From CAZWVR01 sp964637235 (GTDB lineage Bacteria > Bacteroidota > Bacteroidia > Bacteroidales > S143-33), in NCBI GenBank assembly GCA_964637235.1, contig CAZWVR010000024.1, positions 1 to 26,732 on the forward strand: a DNA stretch of 26,732 nucleotides, read 5' to 3'. The notes beneath the pieces are model-generated. The model was not told the DNA's origin, searched no databases, and saw only the letters and a list, made by a program, of their open reading frames with translations. The position numbers were made by a program, and so were the translations under genes. This document shows, piece after piece, positions 14,840 to 23,140 of the stretch; position 1 is the stretch's first letter, and every line of letters starts with the position of its first letter.

Positions 14840-15595
14840 TTACAAAGTATCATTCTTCATAAGAAAATTTATACTATCTTTTTTCACAGTGTCGTGTACC
14901 ATAGGAGCCATATAATATAATTTAAACTTCATATTTCCGCGATGCTTAGGTTTATACATACAAATAGGATAAGAACTTTTGGTCATTATCCATACGGCTA
15001 AGCTATCCATCCATATTTTAGCTGCTTTTAAACGAGGATGTGCGCCATCTGGATATCGTGTAAAATGAGGATTATTCATTGATATTTTATAAGTAGGAAA
15101 AAATCGATCTTTACCAACTATTCTAAGTAATAAATCATTAATTCCCGTATCTTTTTTCCAATTTGGAGGACCTATCCATATAAATGGAATATCACCAATT
15201 TGTCGTAATATTCCTCTGATATACTTTTCCCTTTTGTTTATATCTGGGACAAATAGCTCATTGGAACCCAATAAAACAAAAATATATGTCGGCTTAACTT
15301 TATTTACATAATAAGCAAATGTATCATCAATATTATACCAAATTGTATTTGCAGCATCCCATATCACAACAGAGAGTTTATGTCCATTATATTGACAATA
15401 ATCTCTTAAAGGCCAACGAAATACTCCCGTCATAGAATCTCCTATAAGCAAAATATGCTGTGAAGTGGTATCTATTGGACTTTTATAATTGTATAAATTA
15501 GTATCAATATGTTCTATTGGCACTTGCTGCTCAAAATTATTATCGCAGGAAGTCAAAAAAATGATCAAAAAAAATAGCTTAAAAATTAGTTTCAT
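14840..15595 (-). CDS. SGNH/GDSL-family hydrolase lipoprotein
   Basis: 251 residues. A short lipoprotein signal peptide ends with Leu-Thr-Ser-Cys17. The SGNH blocks are clear: Gly-Asp-Ser54-Met (block I, nucleophile), Leu-Gly-Ser-Asn112-Glu (block III) and Tyr-Pro-Asp183-Gly-Ala-His186-Pro (block V, Asp and His of the triad). Ile-Gly-Pro-Pro-Asn-Trp between them is also usual in the family. It should be a membrane-anchored esterase or acyl/acetyl hydrolase facing the periplasm or outside; the substrate, possibly acetylated glycan or lipid, is unknown. Residues past about 200 are an extra tail without a motif. Its ATG lies 17 bases inside mqnA, an unusual partner. Confidence 0.85.
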   Translation of the reverse strand: MKLIFKLFFLIIFLTSCDNNFEQQVPIEHIDTNLYNYKSPIDTTSQHILLIGDSMTGVFRWPLRDYCQYNGHKLSVVIWDAANTIWYNIDDTFAYYVNKVKPTYIFVLLGSNELFVPDINKREKYIRGILRQIGDIPFIWIGPPNWKKDTGINDLLLRIVGKDRFFPTYKISMNNPHFTRYPDGAHPRLKAAKIWMDSLAVWIMTKSSYPICMYKPKHRGNMKFKLYYMAPMVHDTVKKDSINFLMKNDTL

Positions 15596-16355
15596 AATGA
15601 GAGATTTTTTTCAAAAACAAATTCATTGCTTCTACTTTTTTTTCGTCAAACTTGTAATCTATATAATGTTCTAAATAGAACTTAGCATCTACTTCGGAAA
15701 AATTAGTTTCCAATTTTTTGGAGAAATATTCTAATGTTGCGGAAATATTATTAACGCCATAATTTAAAGCACTGTTGAATAAAGTTAAAAATTCTGTATC
15801 CATAGGTTCAGTAGAAATCCATACCGCAAAAACAAAAGGCAAGCCAGTATATTCATACCAATGTTTGGCTAAATCATAAGAAAAAATATGTTTTTTACGT
15901 TCAGAGAATGCTCTATCGCCTATTACTATACCTCCGATATTGCCTTTTATCTTTTTCTCATATTTTCTATCAGATCTCAGCCATCTGGGAGATATTTGCC
16001 AATATTCTTTTGCTAATATATAAGCAAGTCTATTTGATGTTTCTGATTGATAATCAAGATATATTGCCTTCATATCTTTCAAAGGTTTATCGCCTACTAA
16101 CAAAACACTCGCAACTTCTCTATTTGTTCCAATACAGTAATTTGAAACTAAAAAATATCTATTAAAAAGAGGTAAAGATCCAACAGGTATAAGTCCTATT
16201 TGGGCTTCACCTTGCAATAAACGTTGCGTACAAAGAGACGGATATTCTATTTGTATATCAATTCTATTATTCAGCTGACTATATTTATATAAACCAAACA
16301 AAAATGGCCAGCTATTCATATAAGAAACAAGGACAACTTTTATTTTTTTTACCAT
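15579..16355 (-). CDS. mqnA: Chorismate dehydratase, futalosine menaquinone pathway
   Basis: 258 residues, fitting the MqnA branch of the MqnA/MqnD periplasmic-binding-fold family. Landmarks are Val-Ser-Tyr-Met-Asn-Ser-Trp-Pro-Phe (10-18), Gly-Glu-Ala-Gln-Ile-Gly-Leu-Ile-Pro-Val-Gly, Asn-Tyr-Cys-Ile-Gly, Leu-Asp-Tyr-Gln-Ser-Glu-Thr-Ser-Asn-Arg-Leu (the family's D-x-x-S-x-T-S), Gly-Asp-Arg-Ala and Gly-Leu-Pro-Phe-Val-Phe-Ala-Val-Trp. It converts chorismate to 3-enolpyruvyl-benzoate, the first step of the futalosine route to menaquinone, and acts in the cytoplasm despite its binding-protein fold. mqnB, C, D and E are not in the window. It is divergent from the BI-1 gene across 48 bases. Confidence 0.9.
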   Translation of the reverse strand: MVKKIKVVLVSYMNSWPFLFGLYKYSQLNNRIDIQIEYPSLCTQRLLQGEAQIGLIPVGSLPLFNRYFLVSNYCIGTNREVASVLLVGDKPLKDMKAIYLDYQSETSNRLAYILAKEYWQISPRWLRSDRKYEKKIKGNIGGIVIGDRAFSERKKHIFSYDLAKHWYEYTGLPFVFAVWISTEPMDTEFLTLFNSALNYGVNNISATLEYFSKKLETNFSEVDAKFYLEHYIDYKFDEKKVEAMNLFLKKISHYETNF

Positions 16356-16360
16356 ATTTT

Positions 16361-16391
16361 TTGGCAGAATAAAAAAAATTTTCTACTTTTA
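16361..16391 (+). promoter_or_regulatory. Promoter of the BI-1/YccA gene
   Basis: TTG at 16361-16363 (inside TTTTTTGG) and TACTTTTA at 16384-16391 (one mismatch from TAnnTTTG) are 20 bases apart, the expected Bacteroidota spacing. Start of transcription is expected near 16397, leaving a leader of about seven bases after an A10 run. The divergent mqnA start is within six bases. Confidence 0.55.
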
Positions 16392-16403
16392 AAAAAAAAA
16401 GTT

Positions 16404-17132
16404 ATGCCAAATCCAGTAGTCAAAAATTTAGAAAACGTTGCTGCAAAAACAGGCGGTTCCGCTCTCCCTATGACATTACAAGGAACTATAAATAAATCAA
16501 TTATTCTTTTCTTATTAGTTATACTGAGCGGAACTTACACATGGAAGCTTACTATGGTCGGAAATGCGATGGCTATGTCTCTACTATGGGTAGGAGTAAT
16601 TGGCGGATTTATTACTGCTTTAATAGGTATATTTTCACCAAAGATAATTCACATTATTGCTCCTATATATGCCTTGTTTGAAGGTTTATTCTTAGGTGCA
16701 ATATCTGCGGTATTCAATGCAGTATATAATGGAATAGTATTGCAGGCTATACTTCTGACTTTTGCTGTTTTTACAGTTATGCTTCTTTTATATAAATTTA
16801 GAATTTTAAAAGCAACACCGGGTTTTGTAAAAGGTATTATTTATGCAACAGGTGGAATAGCTCTATATTACTTAGTAGCTATCGGAGCTCAGGCATTCTT
16901 TCATAAAGATTTATCAGTATTTGCAATGGGTACAGCCGGCATCTTTGTCCAAATAATTATAGTAGGTATCGCTGCTTTGAATTTAGTCTTGGATTTTAAT
17001 TATATTGAAACAGGTATAAGTCAAGGATTACCTAAAAAAATGGAATGGTACGGAGCTTTTGGGCTCTTAATAACTATCGTATGGCTATATATTGAAATTT
17101 TAAGGCTTCTTGCAATAGCTAACAGACGTTAA
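16404..17132 (+). CDS. Bax inhibitor-1 / YccA-family membrane protein
   Basis: 242 residues with seven predicted membrane helices after a 30-residue N-terminal tail. Family signatures: Pro-Ile-Tyr-Ala-Leu-Phe-Glu-Gly-Leu-Phe-Leu-Gly-Ala-Ile-Ser (about 92-106), Leu-Asn-Leu-Val-Leu-Asp-Phe-Asn-Tyr-Ile-Glu (about 195-205) and Glu-Trp-Tyr-Gly-Ala-Phe-Gly-Leu near the C-terminus, with the acidic residues that form the pH-sensing pair in BsYetJ. Homologues are pH-gated calcium leak channels; the bacterial role is poorly defined. It is a single-gene unit between its own promoter and a bidirectional terminator. Confidence 0.9.
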   Translation: MPNPVVKNLENVAAKTGGSALPMTLQGTINKSIILFLLVILSGTYTWKLTMVGNAMAMSLLWVGVIGGFITALIGIFSPKIIHIIAPIYALFEGLFLGAISAVFNAVYNGIVLQAILLTFAVFTVMLLLYKFRILKATPGFVKGIIYATGGIALYYLVAIGAQAFFHKDLSVFAMGTAGIFVQIIIVGIAALNLVLDFNYIETGISQGLPKKMEWYGAFGLLITIVWLYIEILRLLAIANRR

Positions 17133-17134
17133 AT

Positions 17135-17188
17135 AAAATGGGACTGTCTCGCCTAAGGCAATATCGGGGCAGTCCCATTTTTATTTTT
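17135..17188 (+). terminator. Bidirectional Rho-independent terminator
   Basis: AAAATGGGACTG (17135-17146) pairs with CAGTCCCATTTT (17170-17181), a 12-bp perfect stem whose A and T ends give a T run in both directions. The 23-base loop can fold further: TCTCG against CGGGG through G-T pairs, and GCCTAAGGC as a palindrome. It separates the convergent BI-1 gene (stop 17132) and lolA-like gene (stop 17197). Confidence 0.9.
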
Positions 17189-17196
17189 TAAGAAAA

Positions 17197-17913
17197 TTAC
17201 TTTTCTGTAAAATCAACTATTTCCATATCCGAAGGATATCTACTTTTATCAAATTCAAACATTTTATCGTTAATCAGGGGATTTGATTTATACTCCAAGA
17301 TATTTACCACTTGTTGTACTCCATTTTTACCTTGATACATAATGCTAACCAATTGATTTTTATTTTTATCTATCCAAATACGAATAATTGAATAAGGGAC
17401 ACCCTTAGGGTGTTCTGGATATAAATCTACCACATAAGCCTCTGTTTTTTCAGTAGTAATTTTACCATTTTTTTTAACCTTTGCATCAAAAGTTGCAATA
17501 CCACGAAGCCGATATTTAAAGCCACTTTTATAGACATCTAAAACGCCACGAGGTGTAAGTATCTCAGAGCTTGCAGTATCATAGAAAGTTATATCCATTT
17601 CATTGGACTTTTTATTAAAACTATAAACTTTTTTCCCGTCGCAAAATGTTTCTACATTAGGCACAATCAGCTTAAACTTATCACCTTTAACAAATAAATA
17701 GCCTTTAAAACTATTTTCTGATGAATCTGCTGCATTATAATAATTATACTCAAAATAAACCCTAACAGTGGTATCCTTCGCCATTTTTTTTGAAAGTTTA
17801 TCAAGTACCTTTCTGGCTTCTGGGTCATGAACCCGTCGTTCATATTCATCATTCTGAGAAAAAACTTTAAAACTTAACACCAAAATAAAAAAGAGAAAAA
17901 GCAATTTTTTCAT
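17197..17913 (-). CDS. LolA-like outer-membrane lipoprotein carrier protein
   Basis: 238 residues. Signal peptide 1-19 ends Val-Phe-Ser-Gln. The mature part matches the LolA-like fold: a helical start (Asp-Pro-Glu-Ala-Arg-Lys-Val-Leu-Asp-Lys-Leu-Ser-Lys-Lys), then a half-barrel of beta strands with Gly-Tyr-Leu-Phe-Val-Lys-Gly-Asp-Lys-Phe-Lys-Leu, Cys-Asp-Gly-Lys-Lys-Val-Tyr-Ser-Phe and Glu-Asn/Asn-Glu-Met-Asp. LolA ferries lipoproteins across the periplasm from LolCDE to the outer membrane. This short Bacteroidota form is annotated by fold, and a distinct role is possible. It is downstream of the HhH gene on the same strand with a 62-base gap, and ends in the bidirectional terminator. Confidence 0.85.
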   Translation of the reverse strand: MKKLLFLFFILVLSFKVFSQNDEYERRVHDPEARKVLDKLSKKMAKDTTVRVYFEYNYYNAADSSENSFKGYLFVKGDKFKLIVPNVETFCDGKKVYSFNKKSNEMDITFYDTASSEILTPRGVLDVYKSGFKYRLRGIATFDAKVKKNGKITTEKTEAYVVDLYPEHPKGVPYSIIRIWIDKNKNQLVSIMYQGKNGVQQVVNILEYKSNPLINDKMFEFDKSRYPSDMEIVDFTEK

Positions 17914-17975
17914 TGTTAAAAATTTTCCAATTAAATTTAAAACTCAAATTTCAGTAATTTATTTTGCAGGCATAC

Positions 17976-19049
17976 TTATAGCGTCAAATAAGGCTTTAAT
18001 TTATTAAACTGCTCAGGAGTAAAAATTTTTTTATTCAATAAATCGTCTATGGAGGAAAAAGGTCTATTTTTAATTATCATATCAGCCTTTTTCCATCCGA
18101 TATAAGGATGTCTTCCGAGCATTTTTCTTTCTGCTGTATTTATATGTATCTTTTTGATTATCAATGGATTTATACGCACAGAATCTTGTAATAATTTCAA
18201 TAATTCAGGTGTCAAAACTTTTATTTCTTTTAATTGGTCAAAGCTGTAAAAACCTCCTAATCTATCGCGATATTTTTTTATTACCGAAGCAATTTTTTTA
18301 TCTTTCACTAAATAAAAAATATCATAAAAATTTGCTGAATTCAGCTCAGGTATAAGTTTACTTTTATCTATACGAATATAAGGCTTTAACTTTGTAAACA
18401 TTTCATCTGAGACGAAATTCAATTTTGCGAAATCTGCGGCATTATAAAATTTCCAACCTTTATTTCTAAGTCTAATAATGGCAGCTGCTTGCTTTTTAGT
18501 AAAACCTAATTGTTGTAATTGTTTTTCACTTACAGTATTAGGGTCAAAATAAAAAAGCTTTGGTACAGAAACATGGCTTTTTCTATCAGGCAAAAGAATA
18601 TAAGGTTTTAAAATTAAATATTGTCTTGTTCTAATAGAATAAACTTTTTTAAAATCATCTTTTGTGATAAATCTACCACCCCGTTGTTGATACTCTCTAA
18701 TATTTCGGATTTGTTTTTCTGTAAGCCCAAGACGTCTAAACTGCTCATCAGTTGCTGTATTAGGATCAAATGGGAACAACTTTAAAGTATCATATCTGGC
18801 AATAATATATCTATCCAAGCGATTATATAAATTTTTATTAAATACAGGACGCAAAGAAGCATAAAAATCAAAAACTTCCTTCTGAAATGCATTATTATTA
18901 TAGACTGTTTTTTCTGAGTTAATATTTTTATTCAATAGTAAAGAAAGTAAAAGAAAATTTATCAATATCAAAAGAATCAGCCCTTTCAATTGTGAAGAAG
19001 TAAACCAAAAATAATTTTTTAACAAGTTGCGCAAAGTTCTGATTTTCAT
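17976..19049 (-). CDS. Membrane-anchored protein with four helix-hairpin-helix units (ComEA-like)
   Basis: 357 residues from the ATG at 19049, one base after the prs stop; an in-frame start at 19076 would overlap prs by 26 bases. Residues 23-40 form one membrane helix near the N-terminus. The rest has four related units at about 94-151, 168-225, 236-293 and 302-357. Each begins with Phe/Leu/Ile-x-x-Asn-(T/S)-A/V and continues through a 'Leu-G-x-x-x-x-x-A-x-x-I' turn to 'F-x-x-x-x-D-F/L ... L-K-P-Y-I'. This is the ComEA/helix-hairpin-helix pattern for sequence-independent DNA binding. The C-terminal mass would be periplasmic. DNA-uptake involvement is a guess by family; Bacteroidota carry such proteins widely and their role is untested. 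Confidence 0.85.
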   Translation of the reverse strand: MKIRTLRNLLKNYFWFTSSQLKGLILLILINFLLLSLLLNKNINSEKTVYNNNAFQKEVFDFYASLRPVFNKNLYNRLDRYIIARYDTLKLFPFDPNTATDEQFRRLGLTEKQIRNIREYQQRGGRFITKDDFKKVYSIRTRQYLILKPYILLPDRKSHVSVPKLFYFDPNTVSEKQLQQLGFTKKQAAAIIRLRNKGWKFYNAADFAKLNFVSDEMFTKLKPYIRIDKSKLIPELNSANFYDIFYLVKDKKIASVIKKYRDRLGGFYSFDQLKEIKVLTPELLKLLQDSVRINPLIIKKIHINTAERKMLGRHPYIGWKKADMIIKNRPFSSIDDLLNKKIFTPEQFNKLKPYLTL

Positions 19050-19050
19050 A

Positions 19051-19995
19051 TCAATACTTTTGCTGAAAAATCTCACTTATAGACTGATTTTCATAAACAC
19101 GCTTTATAACGTCTGCAAAGTGTTTAGCAACTGATAGGACTTTTATTTTTTTAGTTTCAGCTCTTAAAGGAATTGTATCCGTAACGAGTAATTGTGTAAT
19201 ATCCGAATTTTCTATACGTTGGTATGCATTTCCAGAGAGTACAGGATGAGTAATAGCAGCTATTACAGATTTTGCCCCCATTTCAAACATAACCTCAGCA
19301 GCTTTTATCAAAGTACCGCCTGTATCTACAATGTCATCGACAATAATCACATCTTTTCCTTTTACATCGCCAATAACCCTCATTTCAGCGACTTCATTAG
19401 GCTTTGTTCTCGCTTTATAACAAATAACCAAAGGCACATGCAGCAGACTTGCATATTTATTAGCCCGTTTAGAAGCCCCCATATCAGGTGCTGCAATGAC
19501 AACATTATTCAAATTAAAATTTTCTTTAATATAAGGAATAAAAACAGATGAAGCAAACAAATGATCAACCGGAATATCAAAAAAACCTTGTATCTGGTCA
19601 GCATGTAAATCCATAGTCATTATTCTAGAAACATTTGCAGCAGTTAACATATTAGCCACTAATTTAGCACCAATAGGCACTCTCTCTTTGTCTTTTCTAT
19701 CCTGCCTTGCATAACCATAATAAGGAATAACAGCAACGACTTTATATGCAGAAGCTCTATAAGCTGCATCTATCATAAGAAGCAATTCCATAAGATTTTC
19801 TGCCGGAGGGAAAGTAGATTGAACAATAAATACAAAAGCACCCCTTACTGTTTCTTTAAAAGAAGGCTGCAATTCGCCATCACTAAATTGCACTAATTCG
19901 CTTAAACCTAATGATATTCCTAAATGAGCACTTATTTTTTCTGCTAAATAACGAGAGGCTGAACCTGCAAAAATTTTAAAATCGTGGCGTGGCAT
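19051..19995 (-). CDS. prs: Ribose-phosphate pyrophosphokinase (PRPP synthetase)
   Basis: 314 residues, full length for class I PRPP synthetase. Landmarks are Phe-Ser-Asp-Gly-Glu-Leu (37-42), Tyr-Tyr-Gly-Tyr-Ala-Arg-Gln-Asp-Arg-Lys (92-101), Met-Asp-Leu-His-Ala-Asp-Gln-Ile-Gln-Gly-Phe-Phe (128-139), Pro-Asp-x-Gly (170-173) and the PRPP loop Val-Asp-Asp-Ile-Val-Asp-Thr-Gly-Gly-Thr (219-228). It makes PRPP from ribose-5-phosphate and ATP for purine, pyrimidine, His, Trp and NAD synthesis. It has its own near-consensus promoter inside the 3' end of pyrI, giving a leader of only about eight bases. The HhH gene follows after one base. Confidence 0.97.
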   Translation of the reverse strand: MPRHDFKIFAGSASRYLAEKISAHLGISLGLSELVQFSDGELQPSFKETVRGAFVFIVQSTFPPAENLMELLLMIDAAYRASAYKVVAVIPYYGYARQDRKDKERVPIGAKLVANMLTAANVSRIMTMDLHADQIQGFFDIPVDHLFASSVFIPYIKENFNLNNVVIAAPDMGASKRANKYASLLHVPLVICYKARTKPNEVAEMRVIGDVKGKDVIIVDDIVDTGGTLIKAAEVMFEMGAKSVIAAITHPVLSGNAYQRIENSDITQLLVTDTIPLRAETKKIKVLSVAKHFADVIKRVYENQSISEIFQQKY

Positions 19996-20010
19996 TTTTT
20001 AGCTTTTTTT

Positions 20011-20042
20011 CAAAAATAATGCAAATCTTAAAATTTACAAAA
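20011..20042 (-). promoter_or_regulatory. prs promoter, overlapping the pyrI 3' end
   Basis: On the minus strand TTTTG (20042..20038) and TATTTTTG (20018..20011) are separated by 19 bases, a perfect fit to the Bacteroidota consensus. The -33 element is inside the last codons of pyrI (stop at 20035). Start of transcription near 20004 gives a leader of about eight bases to the prs ATG at 19995. Confidence 0.6.
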
Positions 20043-20487
20043 TTTCTATATGTGCCTCATCTGTTATTTTCTCACAATAATAACATTTCAGCTCCAAAGG
20101 TTCTTTAGAAACTACTGAAAAACGAGGCATTACTTTTTCATGATTTGTAATACACATAGGATTAAAGCATTTAACAATACCATTTATTGAATCAGGAATT
20201 TGCACTAATTTTTTTTCAACCACTTGATAATCTTTAATAATATTTATTGTAGCCTGATGAGCTATTAAAGATATTTTATCTATTTCCTCAGGCTCAAAAA
20301 AACGTCCGGAAATTTTTATAATTGCTTTTTTATTTAGTTTTTTACTTTCCAAGTTTGTACCAAAAGTAATCTGATGCTTACAATTATCAAGCTGCAAAAT
20401 TTTTATAACATCAAAAAGGCGCTCAGCAGGAATGTGATCAATTACAGTACCATCCTTAATAGCACTAACTTTCAGATGTTTTTTCAT
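20035..20487 (-). CDS. pyrI: Aspartate carbamoyltransferase regulatory subunit
   Basis: 150 residues, full length. The N-terminal allosteric domain has Asp-Gly-Thr-Val-Ile-Asp-His-Ile-Pro (12-20) and Ile-Lys-Ile-Ser-Gly-Arg-Phe. The zinc domain has Cys107-x4-Cys112 and Cys135-x2-Cys138, matching the four Zn ligands of the E. coli subunit. It binds ATP/CTP and controls the PyrB trimers in pyrimidine synthesis. pyrB, normally just upstream, is absent; the upstream gene is the class A PBP, 12 bases away. pyrI is therefore uncoupled from pyrB here, or pyrB lies elsewhere in the genome. Confidence 0.96.
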   Translation of the reverse strand: MKKHLKVSAIKDGTVIDHIPAERLFDVIKILQLDNCKHQITFGTNLESKKLNKKAIIKISGRFFEPEEIDKISLIAHQATINIIKDYQVVEKKLVQIPDSINGIVKCFNPMCITNHEKVMPRFSVVSKEPLELKCYYCEKITDEAHIEIL

Positions 20488-20499
20488 AAAATTTAGGTT

Positions 20500-22932
20500 T
20501 TAAAACTCCTCATCAGTAAAGATTTCATTCTGATTATATGTATTATTTTCATTTTCTTTATCACAATCTACTGGAATTCCGTCGTCAACAGTTGGTTTTT
20601 CAAATTTATCAGTTGGCTTATAAGGTAAAGAGGGGTCAGCATAAACTTTTTTCATATAATAAGCCCATATAGGCAAAGCCATACTTGCTCCCTGTCCCAA
20701 AGCAGTTGAAAGAAATCTAACAGAACGCTCCTCACCTCCGACCCATACACCGGTAACCAGATGAGGCGTTATGCCTATAAACCATCCATCTGAATTATTA
20801 TTTGTTGTTCCAGTTTTACCTGCGATATTTTCATAATTAGTAAAACCATATTTATACCTCAATCTTGCAGCTGTTCCAAATTCTACAACGCCCTTCATAA
20901 GAGACAAAACTCTATAAGCAGTATTTTCGTCAATTACCTGGGTCTTTTTAGGTACAGAGGTAGCTAAAATATTGCCATATCTATCTTCAATTTTTTCAAT
21001 GAAAATAGGGTCTACATGAATTCCTTTATTAGCATAAGTACAATATGCACTTGTCATTTCGAGCAAAGTGACTTCACCGGATCCTACACATAAAGAATAT
21101 ACAGGCTCCAACGGACTTGTTATACCCATTTTACGTACTAGTTTAATAACATTTTCAGGTTTATATTGCTTCATCACCCATGCAGAAATCTGGTTAAGAG
21201 ATAAAGCAAGACCCATTTTAAGGGTTATCATTTGCCCGTCAAATTTAGATTTTGAAAATTTAGGAGTATAAGGCTTTTTTTTGCCATTTTCCTCTACATT
21301 TATTGTCACTGGGACATTTGGCACTTTATAACAAGGAGAATATCCACCGGGCATCATTGCCAATGTATATACAAAAGGCTTAAATGTAGAACCAACTTGA
21401 CGCCGAGAAAGGGAAACATGATCATATTTGAAATAATTAAAATCTATACCACCCACATAAGCACGTATTTTACCTGTCTGCGGTTCTATTGAAACTAAAC
21501 CTGCCCTAAGTATTTTCTTATAATACATTATTGAATCGTATGGGGTCATAAATGTATCAATATCTCCATTCCAAGAAAAAACTTTCATTTTGAACTTTTT
21601 GTTTTTAAAAACATCAATGATTTCCTTATCGGTTTTTCCGGAGCGTTTCATATCAGCCCAACGTGCACTACGCCGCATAGAATTATACATAATTTTTTCA
21701 ATATCTTTTTTAGAAAGACGTGGATCAAAAGGACTTCCCTTACGATATCTCGTATTTATACGTTTATAAAACAAAGCTTGTAGTTCTTTCATATGCTCAG
21801 CCACTGCTTGCTCAGCATATAGCTGCATACGAGAATTTATAGTTACATAAATTCTTAATCCATCTCTATATATGTCATACGGTGTACCATCTGGCTTGTG
21901 GTTCTTATTACACCAGCCATAAAAAGGATCAGTAACCCATTTCAAAGAATCATCATAAAACTTTTGTTTATTCCACTTGGGATAATCTTTCCATTGTGGC
22001 TTTTTAGCAGTAAGATATAATCTCAAATACTCTCTAAAATATGTAGCTATACCCTCATTATGAGTTTCTTTATGATAAGAAATTTTTAAAGGTAAAGCTC
22101 GTAAAGAATCAAAATATGAAGCCGGTTTAATTTTCCAGCCAGTAATCTTATGCAATTCTTTCTGATATTTTTGTATCTGAGAAATTACTGTATTACGTCT
22201 TTTGATTGAATTTTCAGGGTGTAAAATAGGACTGTATTTAGTTGGAGCACGTAATAAACCCACTAAAACTGCTGCCTCTTCAAGTTTTAAAGAATTCGGA
22301 CTTTTACCAAAAAATATATATGAAGCAGAATTTATGCCATAAGCATTATGCCCAAATGGTACTGTATTTAAATACATTACCAAAATCTCCTCCTTAGTAT
22401 AATTTTTTTCTAATTTAGCAGCAGTAACCCACTCCTGAAATTTCATAATAATTATTCGCCAGATTTTAGAGATTAAATTCTTCGGAGGAATTTTAAGCTT
22501 CTCTCGCATACGATATAAATTCTTGGCAAGCTGCTGTGTTATTGTACTTCCCCCACCAGCAGATTTACCTAATAATATACTCTTTACAAGAACACGAGCA
22601 AGACTACGCATATCAATACCTGAATGCTTATAAAAACGAATATCCTCAGTAGCAAGCAAGGCATTTATAATATTAGGAGAAAGACTGTCAAAATGGACTA
22701 TGGTTCTATTTTCTACATAATATTTGCCTAATACCTGACCGTCAGAAGAAATCACCTCGGAAGCCAAACTGCTCTTAGGATTCTCCAATTCGTCAAAAGG
22801 TGGAATAAATCCTAAATTACCAGAGGCTATCAATCCTATTACAATAAATATAAACAAAAAACCAAAAATAAGACCTGCCCACATTATACGAATAACCCAT
22901 TTAACAATTTTATCTCTTTTATTTGCATCCAT
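20500..22932 (-). CDS. Class A penicillin-binding protein (PBP1A type)
   Basis: 810 residues from ATG 22932; an in-frame TTG at 22956 adds eight residues of no clear value. A cytoplasmic tail and membrane anchor lie at about 12-38. The GT51 glycosyltransferase has Glu96-Asp in Thr-Glu-Asp-Ile-Arg-Phe-Tyr-Lys-His-Ser-Gly, then Gly-Gly-Ser-Thr-Ile-Thr-Gln-Gln-Leu (about 127-135). The transpeptidase domain has Ser515-Thr-Phe-Lys (S-x-x-K), Ser578-Leu-Asn (S-x-N) and Lys706-Thr-Gly-Thr. An insertion of about 150 residues separates the two domains. It polymerises and cross-links peptidoglycan in the periplasm. The last 30 residues are an acidic, Asn-rich tail. pyrI follows after 12 bases. Confidence 0.95.
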   Translation of the reverse strand: MDANKRDKIVKWVIRIMWAGLIFGFLFIFIVIGLIASGNLGFIPPFDELENPKSSLASEVISSDGQVLGKYYVENRTIVHFDSLSPNIINALLATEDIRFYKHSGIDMRSLARVLVKSILLGKSAGGGSTITQQLAKNLYRMREKLKIPPKNLISKIWRIIIMKFQEWVTAAKLEKNYTKEEILVMYLNTVPFGHNAYGINSASYIFFGKSPNSLKLEEAAVLVGLLRAPTKYSPILHPENSIKRRNTVISQIQKYQKELHKITGWKIKPASYFDSLRALPLKISYHKETHNEGIATYFREYLRLYLTAKKPQWKDYPKWNKQKFYDDSLKWVTDPFYGWCNKNHKPDGTPYDIYRDGLRIYVTINSRMQLYAEQAVAEHMKELQALFYKRINTRYRKGSPFDPRLSKKDIEKIMYNSMRRSARWADMKRSGKTDKEIIDVFKNKKFKMKVFSWNGDIDTFMTPYDSIMYYKKILRAGLVSIEPQTGKIRAYVGGIDFNYFKYDHVSLSRRQVGSTFKPFVYTLAMMPGGYSPCYKVPNVPVTINVEENGKKKPYTPKFSKSKFDGQMITLKMGLALSLNQISAWVMKQYKPENVIKLVRKMGITSPLEPVYSLCVGSGEVTLLEMTSAYCTYANKGIHVDPIFIEKIEDRYGNILATSVPKKTQVIDENTAYRVLSLMKGVVEFGTAARLRYKYGFTNYENIAGKTGTTNNNSDGWFIGITPHLVTGVWVGGEERSVRFLSTALGQGASMALPIWAYYMKKVYADPSLPYKPTDKFEKPTVDDGIPVDCDKENENNTYNQNEIFTDEEF

Positions 22933-22994
22933 ATTTCCATACTTTTCAAATACCAAATTTGAAAAAAAAAATAACTTTTCAAATTTTTTATTGA

Positions 22995-23002
22995 CAAAAG
23001 TA
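22995..23002 (-). promoter_or_regulatory. -7 element upstream of the PBP1A gene
   Basis: TACTTTTG on the minus strand is a perfect TAnnTTTG match, 62 bases before the ATG at 22932. No TTG is seen at the expected -33 position. Leader would be about 55 bases. Confidence 0.45.
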
Positions 23003-23119
23003 TAGTAAATTTAGAGAAAAGACTAAAAATATTCAATAGGAAGTAATAAAAAACTGCTGTTCAAAAAGTTAAGCCTAAACATCTCAATTTTAGACAATAA
23101 TAAACTTTTAATTCTTTGT

Positions 23120-23140
23120 GAGACAGGACGATACTGTTTC
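23120..23140. repeat. Inverted repeat / small hairpin
   Basis: GAGACAG (23120-23126) and CTGTTTC (23134-23140) pair over seven bases (one G-T) around a 7-base loop GACGATA. Neither side has a clean T run directly after the stem, so it is not a convincing terminator. It is the most GC-rich point of the intergenic region. Confidence 0.55.

Noticed and set aside
19192..19551. Plus-strand 119-codon frame opposite prs
   Set aside because: Antisense to the conserved prs core; composition (Cys, His, Phe-rich) is that of a shadow frame.
22933..22956. Longer PBP1A from a TTG start
   Set aside because: ATG 22932 is in frame eight codons later and the extra residues add nothing recognisable; the choice remains slightly uncertain.
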